This document shows positions 8,636 through 17,369 of a stretch of DNA of 45,047 bases, one piece after another. The notes below the pieces were generated by a model, which worked only from the letters and a program-made list of their open reading frames with translations, ran no database searches and was not told the DNA's origin. The stretch's first letter is position 1. Each line of letters opens with the position of its first letter. Made by a program: the position numbers and the translations under genes. Source of the DNA: Bryobacterales bacterium (GTDB lineage Bacteria; Acidobacteriota; Terriglobia; Bryobacterales; UBA6623); assembly GCA_022826925.1 (NCBI GenBank), contig JAJDTX010000031.1, positions 1 to 45,047 of the forward strand. The letters are read 5' to 3'.

Positions 8636-9199
8636 ATGAACCAAGCGGGCTATAGCTGGCTGATCTTCGCCCTGATGACCGTTTCGTGCTGGGGCCTGTA
8701 CGGCGTCTTCCTGCATAGCGGCCAGCTCGGGATGGCCGATCCGGTCAACGGTCGCTACAAGGCGTTCCTGTTCGTCGGCATTGCCTACTTCTTGGTCGCC
8801 GTGCTGGCTCCGCTAGCGATCTTGGCCGTTTCAGGGGCGGATTGGCACTATCCTGCGCGTGGCATGACAATGTCGCTGGTCGCTGGCACGGTCGGCGCCA
8901 TCGGGGCGTTCGGAGTATTGCTGGCCTTCGGTGCCAAGGGCACTCCACCCGTGGTGATGTCAATCATTTTCGCCGGAGCCCCGATCGTGAATGCCTTGGT
9001 CTCGATGGCGCTCCATCCGCCGGCTGGCGGAGTGGGCGGAATCCGGTGGCAATTCTTTGCCGGGATCGCCTGCGCGGCCCTGGGAGGATGCTTGGTCACG
9101 CTCTACAAGCCGAACCCGGCCCCTCCCAAGCCCCCCGCTGCTCAGGCGTCCACCGTCGCGGCGTCAGCAGCTTCGGTAGGCACAGGATCGATCCGCTAG
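8636..9199 (+). CDS. Small multi-pass membrane protein, EamA/DMT-like half transporter
   Basis: A 187-residue hydrophobic protein with about five predicted membrane helices, starting MNQAGYSWLIFALMTVSCWGLYGVFLH. A GAIGAFGVLLAFGAKG stretch and a MSIIFAGAPIVNALVSM helix recall half of a drug/metabolite (EamA) transporter, which is normally about 300 residues. The Pro/Ala-rich C-terminus is cytoplasmic or disordered. AAAGGAG lies at a good distance before the ATG. It sits 66 bases after the first Gfo/Idh gene and before the DUF368 gene, so it may move a sugar or its oxidation product. That role, and the family call, are inference. Confidence 0.6.
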   Translation: MNQAGYSWLIFALMTVSCWGLYGVFLHSGQLGMADPVNGRYKAFLFVGIAYFLVAVLAPLAILAVSGADWHYPARGMTMSLVAGTVGAIGAFGVLLAFGAKGTPPVVMSIIFAGAPIVNALVSMALHPPAGGVGGIRWQFFAGIACAALGGCLVTLYKPNPAPPKPPAAQASTVAASAASVGTGSIR

Positions 9200-9253
9200 C
9201 CGGCATAGTCGGCCGAAACAGCGGCTGAACTGCTCCCTCGCCCTCGCAGCCCG

Positions 9254-10168
9254 GTGTTCGCCATGCCAGACCGCCCAGTTCAGCCGGCTAGAGTACCGCT
9301 TCTCCGAGCGCTCGCCGGTGGAGCGCTCATGGGGTTGGCGAACTTGGTCCCCGGCGTATCCGGCGGCACGATGCTCTTGGCAACCGGCATCTACCCCCAG
9401 TGCATCGACGCTATCGCAAAGCTCGCCACGCTGCGTCCAGACCGCGGGGCAGTCGCCTTGGTCGCTGCGGTCGCGGCAGCCGCCGCCGCGATGGTCTTGC
9501 TTGTCGCAGGAACGATGCGCGACCTCGTGCTGATGCACCGCTGGATGACCTACAGCGTGTTCCTCGGAGCAACGCTTGGCGGCGTGCCGATGTTATGGAA
9601 GCTGATTGGCCGGCCCGCAGTTCGGACATGGATCGGTGTCGCTGCGGGTCTAGCGGGCATGTCCGCCACGCTATTTGTCCCAGCCGGCGCCGCGTCTGGC
9701 ACTGGCTCATCACCGGTAACGCTGTTCTTCGCCGGCCTAGCCGCGTTCGCCGCGATGCTCCTGCCGGGGCTGTCGGGAAGCTACCTGCTCTTGCTCAGCG
9801 GGCAGTACGTGCCCGTACTGGATGCCGTCGACGGACTCAAGCTCGCGCTCTCCGCAGGCTCGGACCTGCACTGGCAGCTGCTTGCTGCCCCGGCCAAGGT
9901 GTTGGCACCCTTCGCCACCGGCACGTTGGCGGCACTCGTCGGCATGAGCAGCCTGCTGCGCCTGTTGCTCGACCGTCAACGGGCGTTGATGCTCGGGTTC
10001 TTGCTCGGCCTGCTCGTCGGCGCGGTGTTGGGCCTCTGGCCCTTCCAGACCGACTCCTCTGCGTTCGGCTCAGCGACACCCGCGCAGGCACTCGGTGCCA
10101 CGGCCCTGGCCGCGCTCGGTTGCGGCGTGACGTACGCGATCGGACGTCAGAGCGGGGCGGAAAGCTGA
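9254..10168 (+). CDS. DUF368 membrane protein (putative polyprenyl-phosphate transporter)
   Basis: A 304-residue protein with about eight to nine membrane helices. The DUF368 signature is at the N-terminus (LRALAGGALMGLANLVPGVSGGTM) and is echoed near the middle (AAMLLPGLSGSYLLLLSGQY), the internal repeat expected for this family. DUF368 proteins have been implicated in recycling undecaprenyl phosphate across the cytoplasmic membrane (PopT-type). An ATG at 9263 is an alternative start to the GTG at 9254. Neither has a clear Shine-Dalgarno sequence. Its place inside an oxidoreductase cluster is probably incidental. Confidence 0.85.
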   Translation: MFAMPDRPVQPARVPLLRALAGGALMGLANLVPGVSGGTMLLATGIYPQCIDAIAKLATLRPDRGAVALVAAVAAAAAAMVLLVAGTMRDLVLMHRWMTYSVFLGATLGGVPMLWKLIGRPAVRTWIGVAAGLAGMSATLFVPAGAASGTGSSPVTLFFAGLAAFAAMLLPGLSGSYLLLLSGQYVPVLDAVDGLKLALSAGSDLHWQLLAAPAKVLAPFATGTLAALVGMSSLLRLLLDRQRALMLGFLLGLLVGAVLGLWPFQTDSSAFGSATPAQALGATALAALGCGVTYAIGRQSGAES

Positions 10169-10184
10169 ACGGAACGCTGTTGAC

Positions 10185-10190
10185 TATGAT
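10185..10190 (+). promoter_or_regulatory. Candidate -10 box before the zinc-type dehydrogenase gene
   Basis: TATGAT occurs in the short gap after the DUF368 gene and would give a leader of about 45 bases before the ATG at 10242. A -35 element is not evident. Confidence 0.25.
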
Positions 10191-10241
10191 GGTTTCTGAA
10201 CCTGCGCGGCCACCCTGCTCGCGCGGCCCTTCCCCCGACCG

Positions 10242-11270
10242 ATGAACGCGCTGCAGCTGGTTGCCCCGCAAAGGCTCGAGATGGGCGTCCTGCCCGACCC
10301 GCCCGATCCGGGACCGCTGGAGGTCTTGGTCCGCCTGCGGGCCAGCGGTGTTTGCGGCAGCGACATGCACACTTTCAGCGAGGGTGGCATCGCCGGCACG
10401 GATGCGGCCTACCCCTGCGTGCTGGGGCACGAGCCGAGCGGCGAGGTAGCCGCAGTGGGGCCGGGCGTAACCGATCTCTCACCCGGTGCGATGGTCGCGG
10501 TCGAGCCGTTCATCGTGCGTGCCGAGTGTGAGTTCACCCGCACAGGGCGGCAGAACCTAGCGCTGACCAACGAGTTCATGGGCCGCGAGATTCCCGGTGC
10601 CCTGCGCGAGTACGCTGTGCTGCCCCGACGCAACCTGATGCTAATGCCCGACGGCATGACGTTCGGGGACGCGGCTTTTGTCGAGCCCCTCGCAGTGCTG
10701 CTGCACTCCTACGAACTTGCCGAGCTGCGCATGGGAGAATCGGTTGCCGTCATGGGCGCGGGGCCGATCGGCCTCATCGCCGTGGCACTGGCCAAGGTGG
10801 CCGGGGCTTCGGTGATCGTGGCTGCCGATAGGATCGAGCACCGCTTGCAGCGTGCGCGCAAGCTAGGCGCGGACGTGGCGGTGAACGTCGACCGCGAGTC
10901 GCCAGTCGATGCGGTCATGGACCTGACCGGTTGCGGGGCTCACGTCGTCATCGATGCCGCCGGCAAGAGCGAGTCCATCAACAACGCCATCGCCTGCTTG
11001 CGGCCCGGCGGCCGCATAGTGATCGTCGGCATCCCTTCCGATCCCGCCATCCCGCTCAACCTCTGGACCGCCCTCGACCGCGAAGCCAGGATCCACGTCC
11101 AGAAGCGCTCGAACGGCAACGATCACGATGCTTTGGACTTGCTCAAGCGCGGCCTGATCCGTTCGGAGGACATCATCAGCCACCGCTTTGCTTTGGAACA
11201 GGGGCAAGAGGCGTTCGAGACGATGGCGGGGTACCGCGAGGGCGTGATCAAGCCCTTGATCGAGTGGTAG
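10242..11270 (+). CDS. Medium-chain zinc-type alcohol/polyol dehydrogenase without the usual structural-zinc cysteines
   Basis: A 342-residue MDR-superfamily dehydrogenase resembling sorbitol and threonine dehydrogenases. Catalytic zinc ligands are visible as Cys38 (GVCGSD), His63-Glu64 (GHEPSGEV) and Glu149 (FVEPLAV); the NAD-binding GAGPIG is at 172-177. In most relatives a lobe near residue 90-110 carries four cysteines for a structural zinc. Here that segment reads RAECEFTRTGRQNLALT, with only one Cys (96), so the structural zinc is probably absent while the catalytic site is kept. It lies between the two Gfo/Idh genes and would oxidise a sugar or polyol hydroxyl; the substrate is unknown. 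Confidence 0.88.
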   Translation: MNALQLVAPQRLEMGVLPDPPDPGPLEVLVRLRASGVCGSDMHTFSEGGIAGTDAAYPCVLGHEPSGEVAAVGPGVTDLSPGAMVAVEPFIVRAECEFTRTGRQNLALTNEFMGREIPGALREYAVLPRRNLMLMPDGMTFGDAAFVEPLAVLLHSYELAELRMGESVAVMGAGPIGLIAVALAKVAGASVIVAADRIEHRLQRARKLGADVAVNVDRESPVDAVMDLTGCGAHVVIDAAGKSESINNAIACLRPGGRIVIVGIPSDPAIPLNLWTALDREARIHVQKRSNGNDHDALDLLKRGLIRSEDIISHRFALEQGQEAFETMAGYREGVIKPLIEW

Positions 11271-11364
11271 CGGCCGGCTGCCCCGCCCGCTTCCCTGCTC
11301 TGCAGCGCTCGCGCGCTCCGAAATCCCGCCAGCCGTTCGGCAATCGCATAAACTGGAGTCAATC

Positions 11365-12627
11365 ATGAATACCCCGATTTCTCGTCGACTGTTCGCGGCG
11401 TCTGTCGCGGCGGCGCCCGGCATCCTCAGCGCGCAATCCGCCGGCAGCAAAGTGCGGACAGCCTGGGTGGGCCTCGGCAATCGCGGCGGCAAGCACATCC
11501 GCACGCAGATGAAAGTGTCCAAGGACGACGCGATTGTCAAGGCGATCTGCGACACCTATTCGCCACGGCTCGCCAAGACCAAGGATGACGTCATCAGCGA
11601 CCAGGGCATCGCGCCAGACACCTACAACGACTACTACAAGCTGCTGGCCGACCCGGACATCGACGCGGTCTTCATCATGACCCCGGAGCACCTGCACCGT
11701 GACATGGCCATCGCCGCGCTCGAGGCCGGCAAGCATGTCTACTGCGAGAAACCTCTTTCTCACACCATCGAGGAAGGCTTCGAGATCCTCAAGGCTGTCG
11801 AAGCCAGCGACAGGCTCTTCCAGGTCGGCACCCAGCGGCGCAGTTCGAGGCTCTACGCCAAGGCCCGCGAGATCTACGAGAGTGGCGTGCTGGGCAAGAC
11901 GGTCTACGCCCGCGCGTTCTGGTACCGCAACAGCCCCCTGACGCGCCCCGCTTGGCGTTACGACATCCCAGCCGACGCCGAACCGACCAACACCGACTAT
12001 GCGAAGTTTCTGGGCCCGGCGCGCGCCACGGCTTTCAACAAGCAACGCTACTTCCAGTGGCGGCTGTACTGGGACTACTCAGGCGGCATCTCGACGGACC
12101 TGCTAGTGCACCAGACCGACGCCATCCACATGATGACCGGACGGCACTACTGCGACTCGGTGATGTGCAACGGCGGAATCCATTATTGGACCCAAGACGA
12201 CCGCGAGGTGCCTGACACTGTCACGGCCGGCTTTGAGTACGACGACCACTTCCACATCAGCTACACGGCTGCGTTCAGCAACTCCCACTACGGCTACGGC
12301 GAGCAACTCTGCGGCAGCGAGGGCACGCTGGAGGTCATGAACCTGCGCTATCTCAACGTGTACCCCGAGCAGGCTCGGGGCCTGCCCGAAGCGGTCACCT
12401 CCCGCCCGGAGATGCACTTCGACGCCCGCAAGGACTTCAACGAGACCAACGCCACCAACGACCACATCAAGAACTTCATCGACGCAATCGCGCACGGCGC
12501 CGAACTGAACTGCCCGGCGCAACTCGGCCACGAGGCCGCCGTGACGGGACACCTCGCCACCATGTCCCTGCGGAAGAACAAGAAGGTCTACTGGAACCAA
12601 GCCCAAGGCACCTATCACTTCGGGTAG
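11365..12627 (+). CDS. Tat-signal Gfo/Idh/MocA family oxidoreductase (second copy)
   Basis: A 420-residue protein starting MNTPISRRLFAASVAAAPGILSAQ: a clear SRRLF twin-arginine motif, hydrophobic core and AxA-type cleavage region, so periplasmic. The Rossmann turn is VGLGNRGGKH, the catalytic-type motif is CEKPLSHT, and the C-terminal domain has DYSGGISTDLLVHQTDAIHMMTG. It resembles the 7283 protein in layout but is distinct. GGAG lies at a good distance before the ATG. Together with the neighbouring zinc-type dehydrogenase and aldehyde dehydrogenase-like protein it suggests stepwise oxidation of a carbohydrate. The family also includes GH109-like NAD-dependent glycosidases, so hydrolysis is a possible alternative. 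Confidence 0.9.
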   Translation: MNTPISRRLFAASVAAAPGILSAQSAGSKVRTAWVGLGNRGGKHIRTQMKVSKDDAIVKAICDTYSPRLAKTKDDVISDQGIAPDTYNDYYKLLADPDIDAVFIMTPEHLHRDMAIAALEAGKHVYCEKPLSHTIEEGFEILKAVEASDRLFQVGTQRRSSRLYAKAREIYESGVLGKTVYARAFWYRNSPLTRPAWRYDIPADAEPTNTDYAKFLGPARATAFNKQRYFQWRLYWDYSGGISTDLLVHQTDAIHMMTGRHYCDSVMCNGGIHYWTQDDREVPDTVTAGFEYDDHFHISYTAAFSNSHYGYGEQLCGSEGTLEVMNLRYLNVYPEQARGLPEAVTSRPEMHFDARKDFNETNATNDHIKNFIDAIAHGAELNCPAQLGHEAAVTGHLATMSLRKNKKVYWNQAQGTYHFG

Positions 12628-12717
12628 GCCGAGTCCGTCGGCGAGCAGCGACCGGCACCAGCAGCGGCTGGAGCGGCCGCTTCCGAGGTTGGCCAGGCCC
12701 GGTGCCGCGCTGATGGC

Positions 12718-12729
12718 TAGACTATGGAC
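12718..12729 (+). promoter_or_regulatory. Candidate -10 box placed for a leaderless aldehyde dehydrogenase mRNA
   Basis: TAGACT at 12718-12723 is followed by six bases and an ATG at 12730, the second of two in-frame ATGs. Transcription starting seven bases after the box would begin at that ATG. No Shine-Dalgarno sequence precedes either start. Confidence 0.35.
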
Positions 12730-14151
12730 ATGATCCACCTGCCCGCGCTGCGCTGGGGAGAGCCCTACGAGAGCCTAGACACTGTCGAGACCGTACACTT
12801 CGACACCGGCGAGCCTGTCGCGAAGGTCAGCCAGGTCTTGCCAGCCATGGTCAAGCGCGACCTCAAGCTCGCGCCACGGGCACAGGCCGCCCTGCGCTCT
12901 GAATCCCCGGCTCAGATCGTCGAGCGCATCGAGCGCGCCGGCGAGTTGTTCGAGAACGCCGAACTGCCCCTAGGATCCGGCAGCCAGACTCCTGCGGAGT
13001 TCATTCACCAGCAATCCTCTACCACCGGCCTGCCCGAGGCCATGTGCCGCGCCAACATGGCCAAGCTGGTCGGGGTCTGCGGCGAGATGGGAGCGATCAT
13101 GGACTCGCTCACGCGCGGCCTGGATTTCGAGATCCTTGCCCGAGGCTACGGTTTCGACAGCGCCGGGCGAATGTTGAGCTATCACGCCAACGCCGACGTG
13201 CTGGGCGCGGTGCTGCCGAGCAATTCCCCCGGCGTGCACACGCTGTGGATTCCCGCAGTGCCCCTGCAAGTCGGGCTCTGCCTCAAGACGGGTTCTCAAG
13301 AGCCCTGGGCGCCCTATCGGATGGCAGTCGCCATGATCCAAGCGGGCATTCCCAAGGAAGCCGTCGCCGTCTACCACGGCCACGCCGTAGGCCAGACCGT
13401 CGTGGAGTGCTGCAAGCGCACGATGGTCTTCGGCGGCCAGCAGACCATCGACCTGTACAAGGCCAACCCGGGCGTGCAGGTCCACGGCCCGGGATACAGC
13501 AAGATCATCATCGGGGACGACGCGGTCGACAACTGGCGCGAGTATCTCGACATGATGGTCGACAGCGTGTTCCTTAACAGCGGGCGCAGTTGCATCAACG
13601 CCTCGTCGATCTGGGTGTCGCGCCACGGCCGGGAGATCGCGCAGGCGATTGCCGAGCGCTTGTGCGAAGTGCGCCCCTTGGATCCGCAGGACCCTGAAGC
13701 GTCGCTGGCGGCGTTTACTGTCGCAGGGGTGGCCGAGGCTGTCTCCGGCATGATCGATGGCGAGTTGGCTCAGGGCGGCGCTACGGACGTCACGGCCGCT
13801 CTGCGCGATTGCGACCGGGCTGTCACACGCGAGCACTGCTCGTACCTGCTGCCAACAGTGGTGCATTGCGAGTCCGCCGACCACCCGCTGGCCAACCGCG
13901 AGTTTATGTTCCCGTTCGTGAGCGTAGTGGAATGCCCCGAAGACGAGATGCTCGAGCGCATTGGTCCCACGCTGGTGTGCAGCGGGATTACCGACAACGA
14001 GTCCTTGCGGCGAAAGATGGTGACTTGCCCGACGATCGACCGGCTCAACATCGGGCCGATCCCGACCGTTCGGCTGAACTGGCTCCAGCCGCACGAAGGC
14101 AACATCGTGGAATGGCTGTACCAGCCTCGCGCATTCCAGTTGGCCTCGTAG
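12724..14151 (+). CDS. Aldehyde dehydrogenase superfamily protein lacking the usual general-base Glu
   Basis: A 475-residue ALDH-fold protein. The cofactor-domain landmarks VLPSNSPGVHTLWIPA (about 163-178) and CLKTGSQEPW are present, and the catalytic cysteine is Cys290 in NSGRSCINASS. Ordinary ALDHs carry ELGGKxP about 35 residues before the cysteine, whose Glu is the general base for hydrolysis. Here that place (254-258) reads HGPGY, with no Glu. CoA-acylating aldehyde dehydrogenases also lack this Glu, so the enzyme may form an acyl-CoA or act on an unusual substrate. The exact start is either 12724 or 12730, two residues apart. Confidence 0.85.
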   Translation: MDMIHLPALRWGEPYESLDTVETVHFDTGEPVAKVSQVLPAMVKRDLKLAPRAQAALRSESPAQIVERIERAGELFENAELPLGSGSQTPAEFIHQQSSTTGLPEAMCRANMAKLVGVCGEMGAIMDSLTRGLDFEILARGYGFDSAGRMLSYHANADVLGAVLPSNSPGVHTLWIPAVPLQVGLCLKTGSQEPWAPYRMAVAMIQAGIPKEAVAVYHGHAVGQTVVECCKRTMVFGGQQTIDLYKANPGVQVHGPGYSKIIIGDDAVDNWREYLDMMVDSVFLNSGRSCINASSIWVSRHGREIAQAIAERLCEVRPLDPQDPEASLAAFTVAGVAEAVSGMIDGELAQGGATDVTAALRDCDRAVTREHCSYLLPTVVHCESADHPLANREFMFPFVSVVECPEDEMLERIGPTLVCSGITDNESLRRKMVTCPTIDRLNIGPIPTVRLNWLQPHEGNIVEWLYQPRAFQLAS

Positions 14152-14207
14152 GCGGGTCGCTGTGGGCGGCTCCTTGCCCGCATCGGCTGTAGCTGGACTA
14201 GGCAGGC

Positions 14208-15140
14208 GTGGCAGACTCGGCCTGGACGAGTGGCATGGCGACAGGCTTCGTAAGGCTCTTTGAATTCGGCGCGGCCGCCAAGCTGTTGTTGTTGCTGCGC
14301 TGGCTACCGCAGCGCCTTGCCTTGCCAACAGCCGAGTTGGCCGGGATCGCATGCGGCAGCGTGGTGTCCAAGTGGCGCGATGTCGCGGAGAGCAACCTAA
14401 AACGCGCCCTGCCCGAACTTGACAGCGCCGCGCGTCGGCGTGTTCGACTCGGCGTATACCGCAACCTCGGCCGTGTGGCTCTGGCTCTTGCGAAGCTGCC
14501 GGCTTGGTCCGAGCGAACGATTCTGCAGCATGTCGACTTCTCAGGACTCGAGAATTTTCGCGCGGCCGAGGCGAAGGGGAGCGGCGTGCTGTTGCTTACA
14601 GGGCACCTAGGGAACTGGGAGCTCGGGGCACTGGCCCACGGTGCAGTGGTCGGGCCCATCAGCGTTATGGTCAGGCCGATCGCCAACCCACTCGTGGACC
14701 GCATCGTCGAAGCCCGCCGATCGGCGCACGGCAACCGAGTCATCGCAAAGCGCAATTCGGCTCGCGAGGTGCTCAAGGCCCTCTCTGCGGGCGGCACGGT
14801 CGGCATTCTGGCGGACCAGAACACCCTCCCCGAGGATGCCGTATTCGTGAAGTTTTTTGGGATGCCCGCGGCCGCGCACAAGGGTTTCGCGCAGCTGGCG
14901 CTGCGGTCAGGTGCCGCCGTGGTGCCCGCGTTCGCGCGCTGGGACGCCGCGTCCAGGCGTCATGTCGTCGAGTACGCCCCCGAGATCGAGATCGTGCGCA
15001 GCGGCGTACCAGAGCGGGACATTGAGGTCAACACGCAGCGCTTCCAGAGCGTGCTCGAGGAACAGGTCCGGGCCAATCCCGACCAATGGCTCTGGATTCA
15101 CCGCCGCTGGAAGACCCAACCAGCGACGAAATCGGTCTGA
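14208..15140 (+). CDS. LpxL/HtrB-family lysophospholipid or lipid A acyltransferase
   Basis: A 310-residue member of the LpxL/HtrB/MsbB acyltransferase family, which adds secondary acyl chains to lipid A or related lipids at the inner membrane. The catalytic HX4E motif is seen as TGHLGNWELG (His133, Glu138). A hydrophobic N-terminal segment (about 20-40) anchors the protein. Other family blocks are VMVRPIANPLVD, GGTVGILADQN and the C-terminal QWLWIHRRWK. The start is GTG at 14208; an ATG at 14235 is an alternative, and neither has a good ribosome site. It implies an LPS-type outer membrane. Confidence 0.88.
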   Translation: MADSAWTSGMATGFVRLFEFGAAAKLLLLLRWLPQRLALPTAELAGIACGSVVSKWRDVAESNLKRALPELDSAARRRVRLGVYRNLGRVALALAKLPAWSERTILQHVDFSGLENFRAAEAKGSGVLLLTGHLGNWELGALAHGAVVGPISVMVRPIANPLVDRIVEARRSAHGNRVIAKRNSAREVLKALSAGGTVGILADQNTLPEDAVFVKFFGMPAAAHKGFAQLALRSGAAVVPAFARWDAASRRHVVEYAPEIEIVRSGVPERDIEVNTQRFQSVLEEQVRANPDQWLWIHRRWKTQPATKSV

Positions 15141-15166
15141 GCGTCAGCCAGAGACCGAGCAATCGC

Positions 15167-15172
15167 TATAAT
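15167..15172 (+). promoter_or_regulatory. Consensus -10 box just upstream of the TPR protein gene
   Basis: A perfect TATAAT lies 11 bases before the ATG at 15184, so the transcript leader would be only about four bases. No Shine-Dalgarno sequence can fit. No clear -35 hexamer is seen 17 bases upstream. Confidence 0.45.
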
Positions 15173-15183
15173 ACCCCCAGCGA

Positions 15184-17304
15184 ATGCCTACTCGGTATCG
15201 GACTCCCGCCCGCAGATTCTCCTTGCGCGGGGCTATTGGGGCATGCGGGTGCCTAGCGTTGCTTGCGACAGCGTTGTGTCTGCCGCTCCCCCTTCGGGCC
15301 GCTGATGGGGATGCAAGCGCCCCCGACCGGAGCGAATCGTACTACCACTTCGCTCTCGGCCACCTCTACCACCAGTTCGCGCAGCAGTTCGGGCGGGACG
15401 AATACATCAGTCGAGCGGCGAAGGAGTACCAGTCCGCTCTGGACGGGGATCCGGATTCGGCGGTAATCCGGATGGAAATGATCAACCTGTTCGCTGCCAC
15501 GAACCGGCTGGCACGCGCGGTGGCCCTGGCGGACGAGATCATTGCCCGGGATCCCCAGAACGCTGAAGTGCGGCGGCTGTTGGGCGAGATCTACCGCTCC
15601 TACTACTCCAGGCAACGCCAAGACCCGAACCGCGAGGAGCCGAACCTCGAGTTCCTGCGGAAGGCGATCGAACAGTTCAAGTTGCTGGTAGAGCTGGAGC
15701 CCGACAACGCCACCCACCACTTGGAGCTTGGCCAGATGCAGGCCTTGGCAGGCGAGCCCGAGCTTGGCCAGCAGACGCTGCGACGTGCGATCGAACTGGA
15801 GCCCGGCAACTCCGACGCGCGGGTCAGCCTGGCGTATATCCTGCTCGAGACCGGCAAGCTCAACGATGCGATCACTGAACTCGAGCAAGTCGTCAGCGAC
15901 GGTCCTTCGAACAGGCAGCACATCAACGCATTGGCCGGGGCCTACGAGCAGGCTGGGCGGGCCGAAGACGCAGCTCGGCTCTACGAGCGCCTGCTCCAGG
16001 AAGGCGGCAACACGCTGCAGGCGCGTCAGCGTTTGGCGGAGAACCTGTTCCGCTCGGGCGCGTTCAGGAAAGCGCTTGAGCAATACCAGGTGCTGGCAGA
16101 GCTCGATTCCGGCGAGGCTGAGTACTTCTTGCGCATAGCCGCCCTCCAAGGCGAGCTGAAAGACTACGACAGCGCTTGGAATGCGCTGGAAAAGGCTCGG
16201 GAAATCGACCCCGACTCGCTGCAGGTCCAATTCGCCGCCATCAACCTGCTGGAAGCCCAAGGCCGCCAAGAGCAGGCTATCGCCGAGCTGACCAAGCTCT
16301 TGGATGCCACGCGCCGAGACGAATACCCCCGCAGCGAGCAAAGGCGACGCTTGATGCTGCTCGAGCGCCTCGGCGTTCTCCAGCGCCAGCAGGGCCATTC
16401 CCAGTCTGCGGTGAAGACCTTCCGTGAGATCACGGCACTGCAGCCAGACCTCAAGCCGCAAATCCTGGCGCAGATCGTCCAGACTTGGCTCCAGGGCCGG
16501 GAGTTCGCCCGGGCCGAGCAGGAAGCGCGCCGGGCCACCGACGAGTTCAAGGATGACCCGGCACTGGCAAACCTGCTGGCGGCGATCCTGGCCGACCGCG
16601 GCAAGACCAGGGAAGCGATCAAGGTCGTGCAGCGCATGGGCGCGACCGGGCAGGCCGAGATCGACACCGCCTTGGCGATGGCCCGGGTCTACGAAAAGGG
16701 TCGCCAGTTCGACAAGGCCGAGGAACAGATCGACCGTGCCAGCAAGCTGGTCGACTCCGAGGAGGCGCGGATCGCCGTGCTGTTTGCGTACGGCTCGATG
16801 TATGAGCGCGCCAAGCGCTTCGAGCAAGCCGAAGCCAAGTTTCGGGAATTGCTCGATATCGCGCCCGACAACTCGACAGCCCTGAACTACCTCGGCTACA
16901 TGTTCGCCGACCGCGGCATGCATCTGGACGAGGCGCACGACCTGATCCAACGCGCCTTGGACCTAGAGCCGAACAACGGCGCCTACCTCGACAGCCTCGG
17001 ATGGGTGTACTTCCGCCAGAACAAGCTGGATCTGGCCGCCAAGTTCCTCGAGCGCTCGCTAGAGCAATACAAGGATGACCCAGTGGTGCATACGCACCTG
17101 GGCGACGTGTACTACAAGCAGGGCCGGATCGCCGACGCCAAGCGCCATTGGAACCGCGGCCTGGAGGAGTGGAACCGATCCGCTCCGGCGGACCGCGACG
17201 CGAGCGAGGTCGAGAGCCTGCGACGCAAGTTGGCCGAGTTGGAAGTCTCGGTGGCAACCGGCGGCGAGCAAGACGGCAACGACAAGACTGGAGTAAAGCG
17301 CTAG
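15184..17304 (+). CDS. Exported tetratricopeptide-repeat protein
   Basis: A 706-residue protein with an N-terminal signal peptide (basic RRFSLRG, hydrophobic core, likely cleavage after LPLRAA near residue 39). An almost continuous array of TPR units then fills residues 55-690. Repeat landmarks such as [27 protein letters not shown] and the [13 protein letters not shown] to [14 protein letters not shown] stretch are typical of TPR proteins that assemble envelope complexes. No catalytic domain is visible. The downstream transaldolase gene follows after 65 bases. The partner and role are unknown; a periplasmic or outer-membrane scaffold is the likeliest guess. Confidence 0.85.
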   Translation: MPTRYRTPARRFSLRGAIGACGCLALLATALCLPLPLRAADGDASAPDRSESYYHFALGHLYHQFAQQFGRDEYISRAAKEYQSALDGDPDSAVIRMEMINLFAATNRLARAVALADEIIARDPQNAEVRRLLGEIYRSYYSRQRQDPNREEPNLEFLRKAIEQFKLLVELEPDNATHHLELGQMQALAGEPELGQQTLRRAIELEPGNSDARVSLAYILLETGKLNDAITELEQVVSDGPSNRQHINALAGAYEQAGRAEDAARLYERLLQEGGNTLQARQRLAENLFRSGAFRKALEQYQVLAELDSGEAEYFLRIAALQGELKDYDSAWNALEKAREIDPDSLQVQFAAINLLEAQGRQEQAIAELTKLLDATRRDEYPRSEQRRRLMLLERLGVLQRQQGHSQSAVKTFREITALQPDLKPQILAQIVQTWLQGREFARAEQEARRATDEFKDDPALANLLAAILADRGKTREAIKVVQRMGATGQAEIDTALAMARVYEKGRQFDKAEEQIDRASKLVDSEEARIAVLFAYGSMYERAKRFEQAEAKFRELLDIAPDNSTALNYLGYMFADRGMHLDEAHDLIQRALDLEPNNGAYLDSLGWVYFRQNKLDLAAKFLERSLEQYKDDPVVHTHLGDVYYKQGRIADAKRHWNRGLEEWNRSAPADRDASEVESLRRKLAELEVSVATGGEQDGNDKTGVKR

Positions 17305-17369
17305 CGGCGGCCCGCCGCTGGCCCGGCCGTTCGCCGACTCTGGCGCGGCAGGCGCACAAGGAGCACCGA

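Noticed and set aside
12970..14352. 460-codon open frame antisense to the aldehyde dehydrogenase gene
   Set aside because: The product is His/Arg/Ala-rich without domains, and the sense strand has the ALDH motifs.
15253..16950. 565-codon open frame antisense to the TPR gene
   Set aside because: It mirrors a repeat-rich, GC-biased gene with clear TPR motifs and a signal peptide on the plus strand; the antisense product has no recognisable domain.
17148..17369. Upstream extension of the transaldolase
   Set aside because: It overlaps the TPR gene out of frame; the family N-terminus and ribosome site fix the start at 17370.
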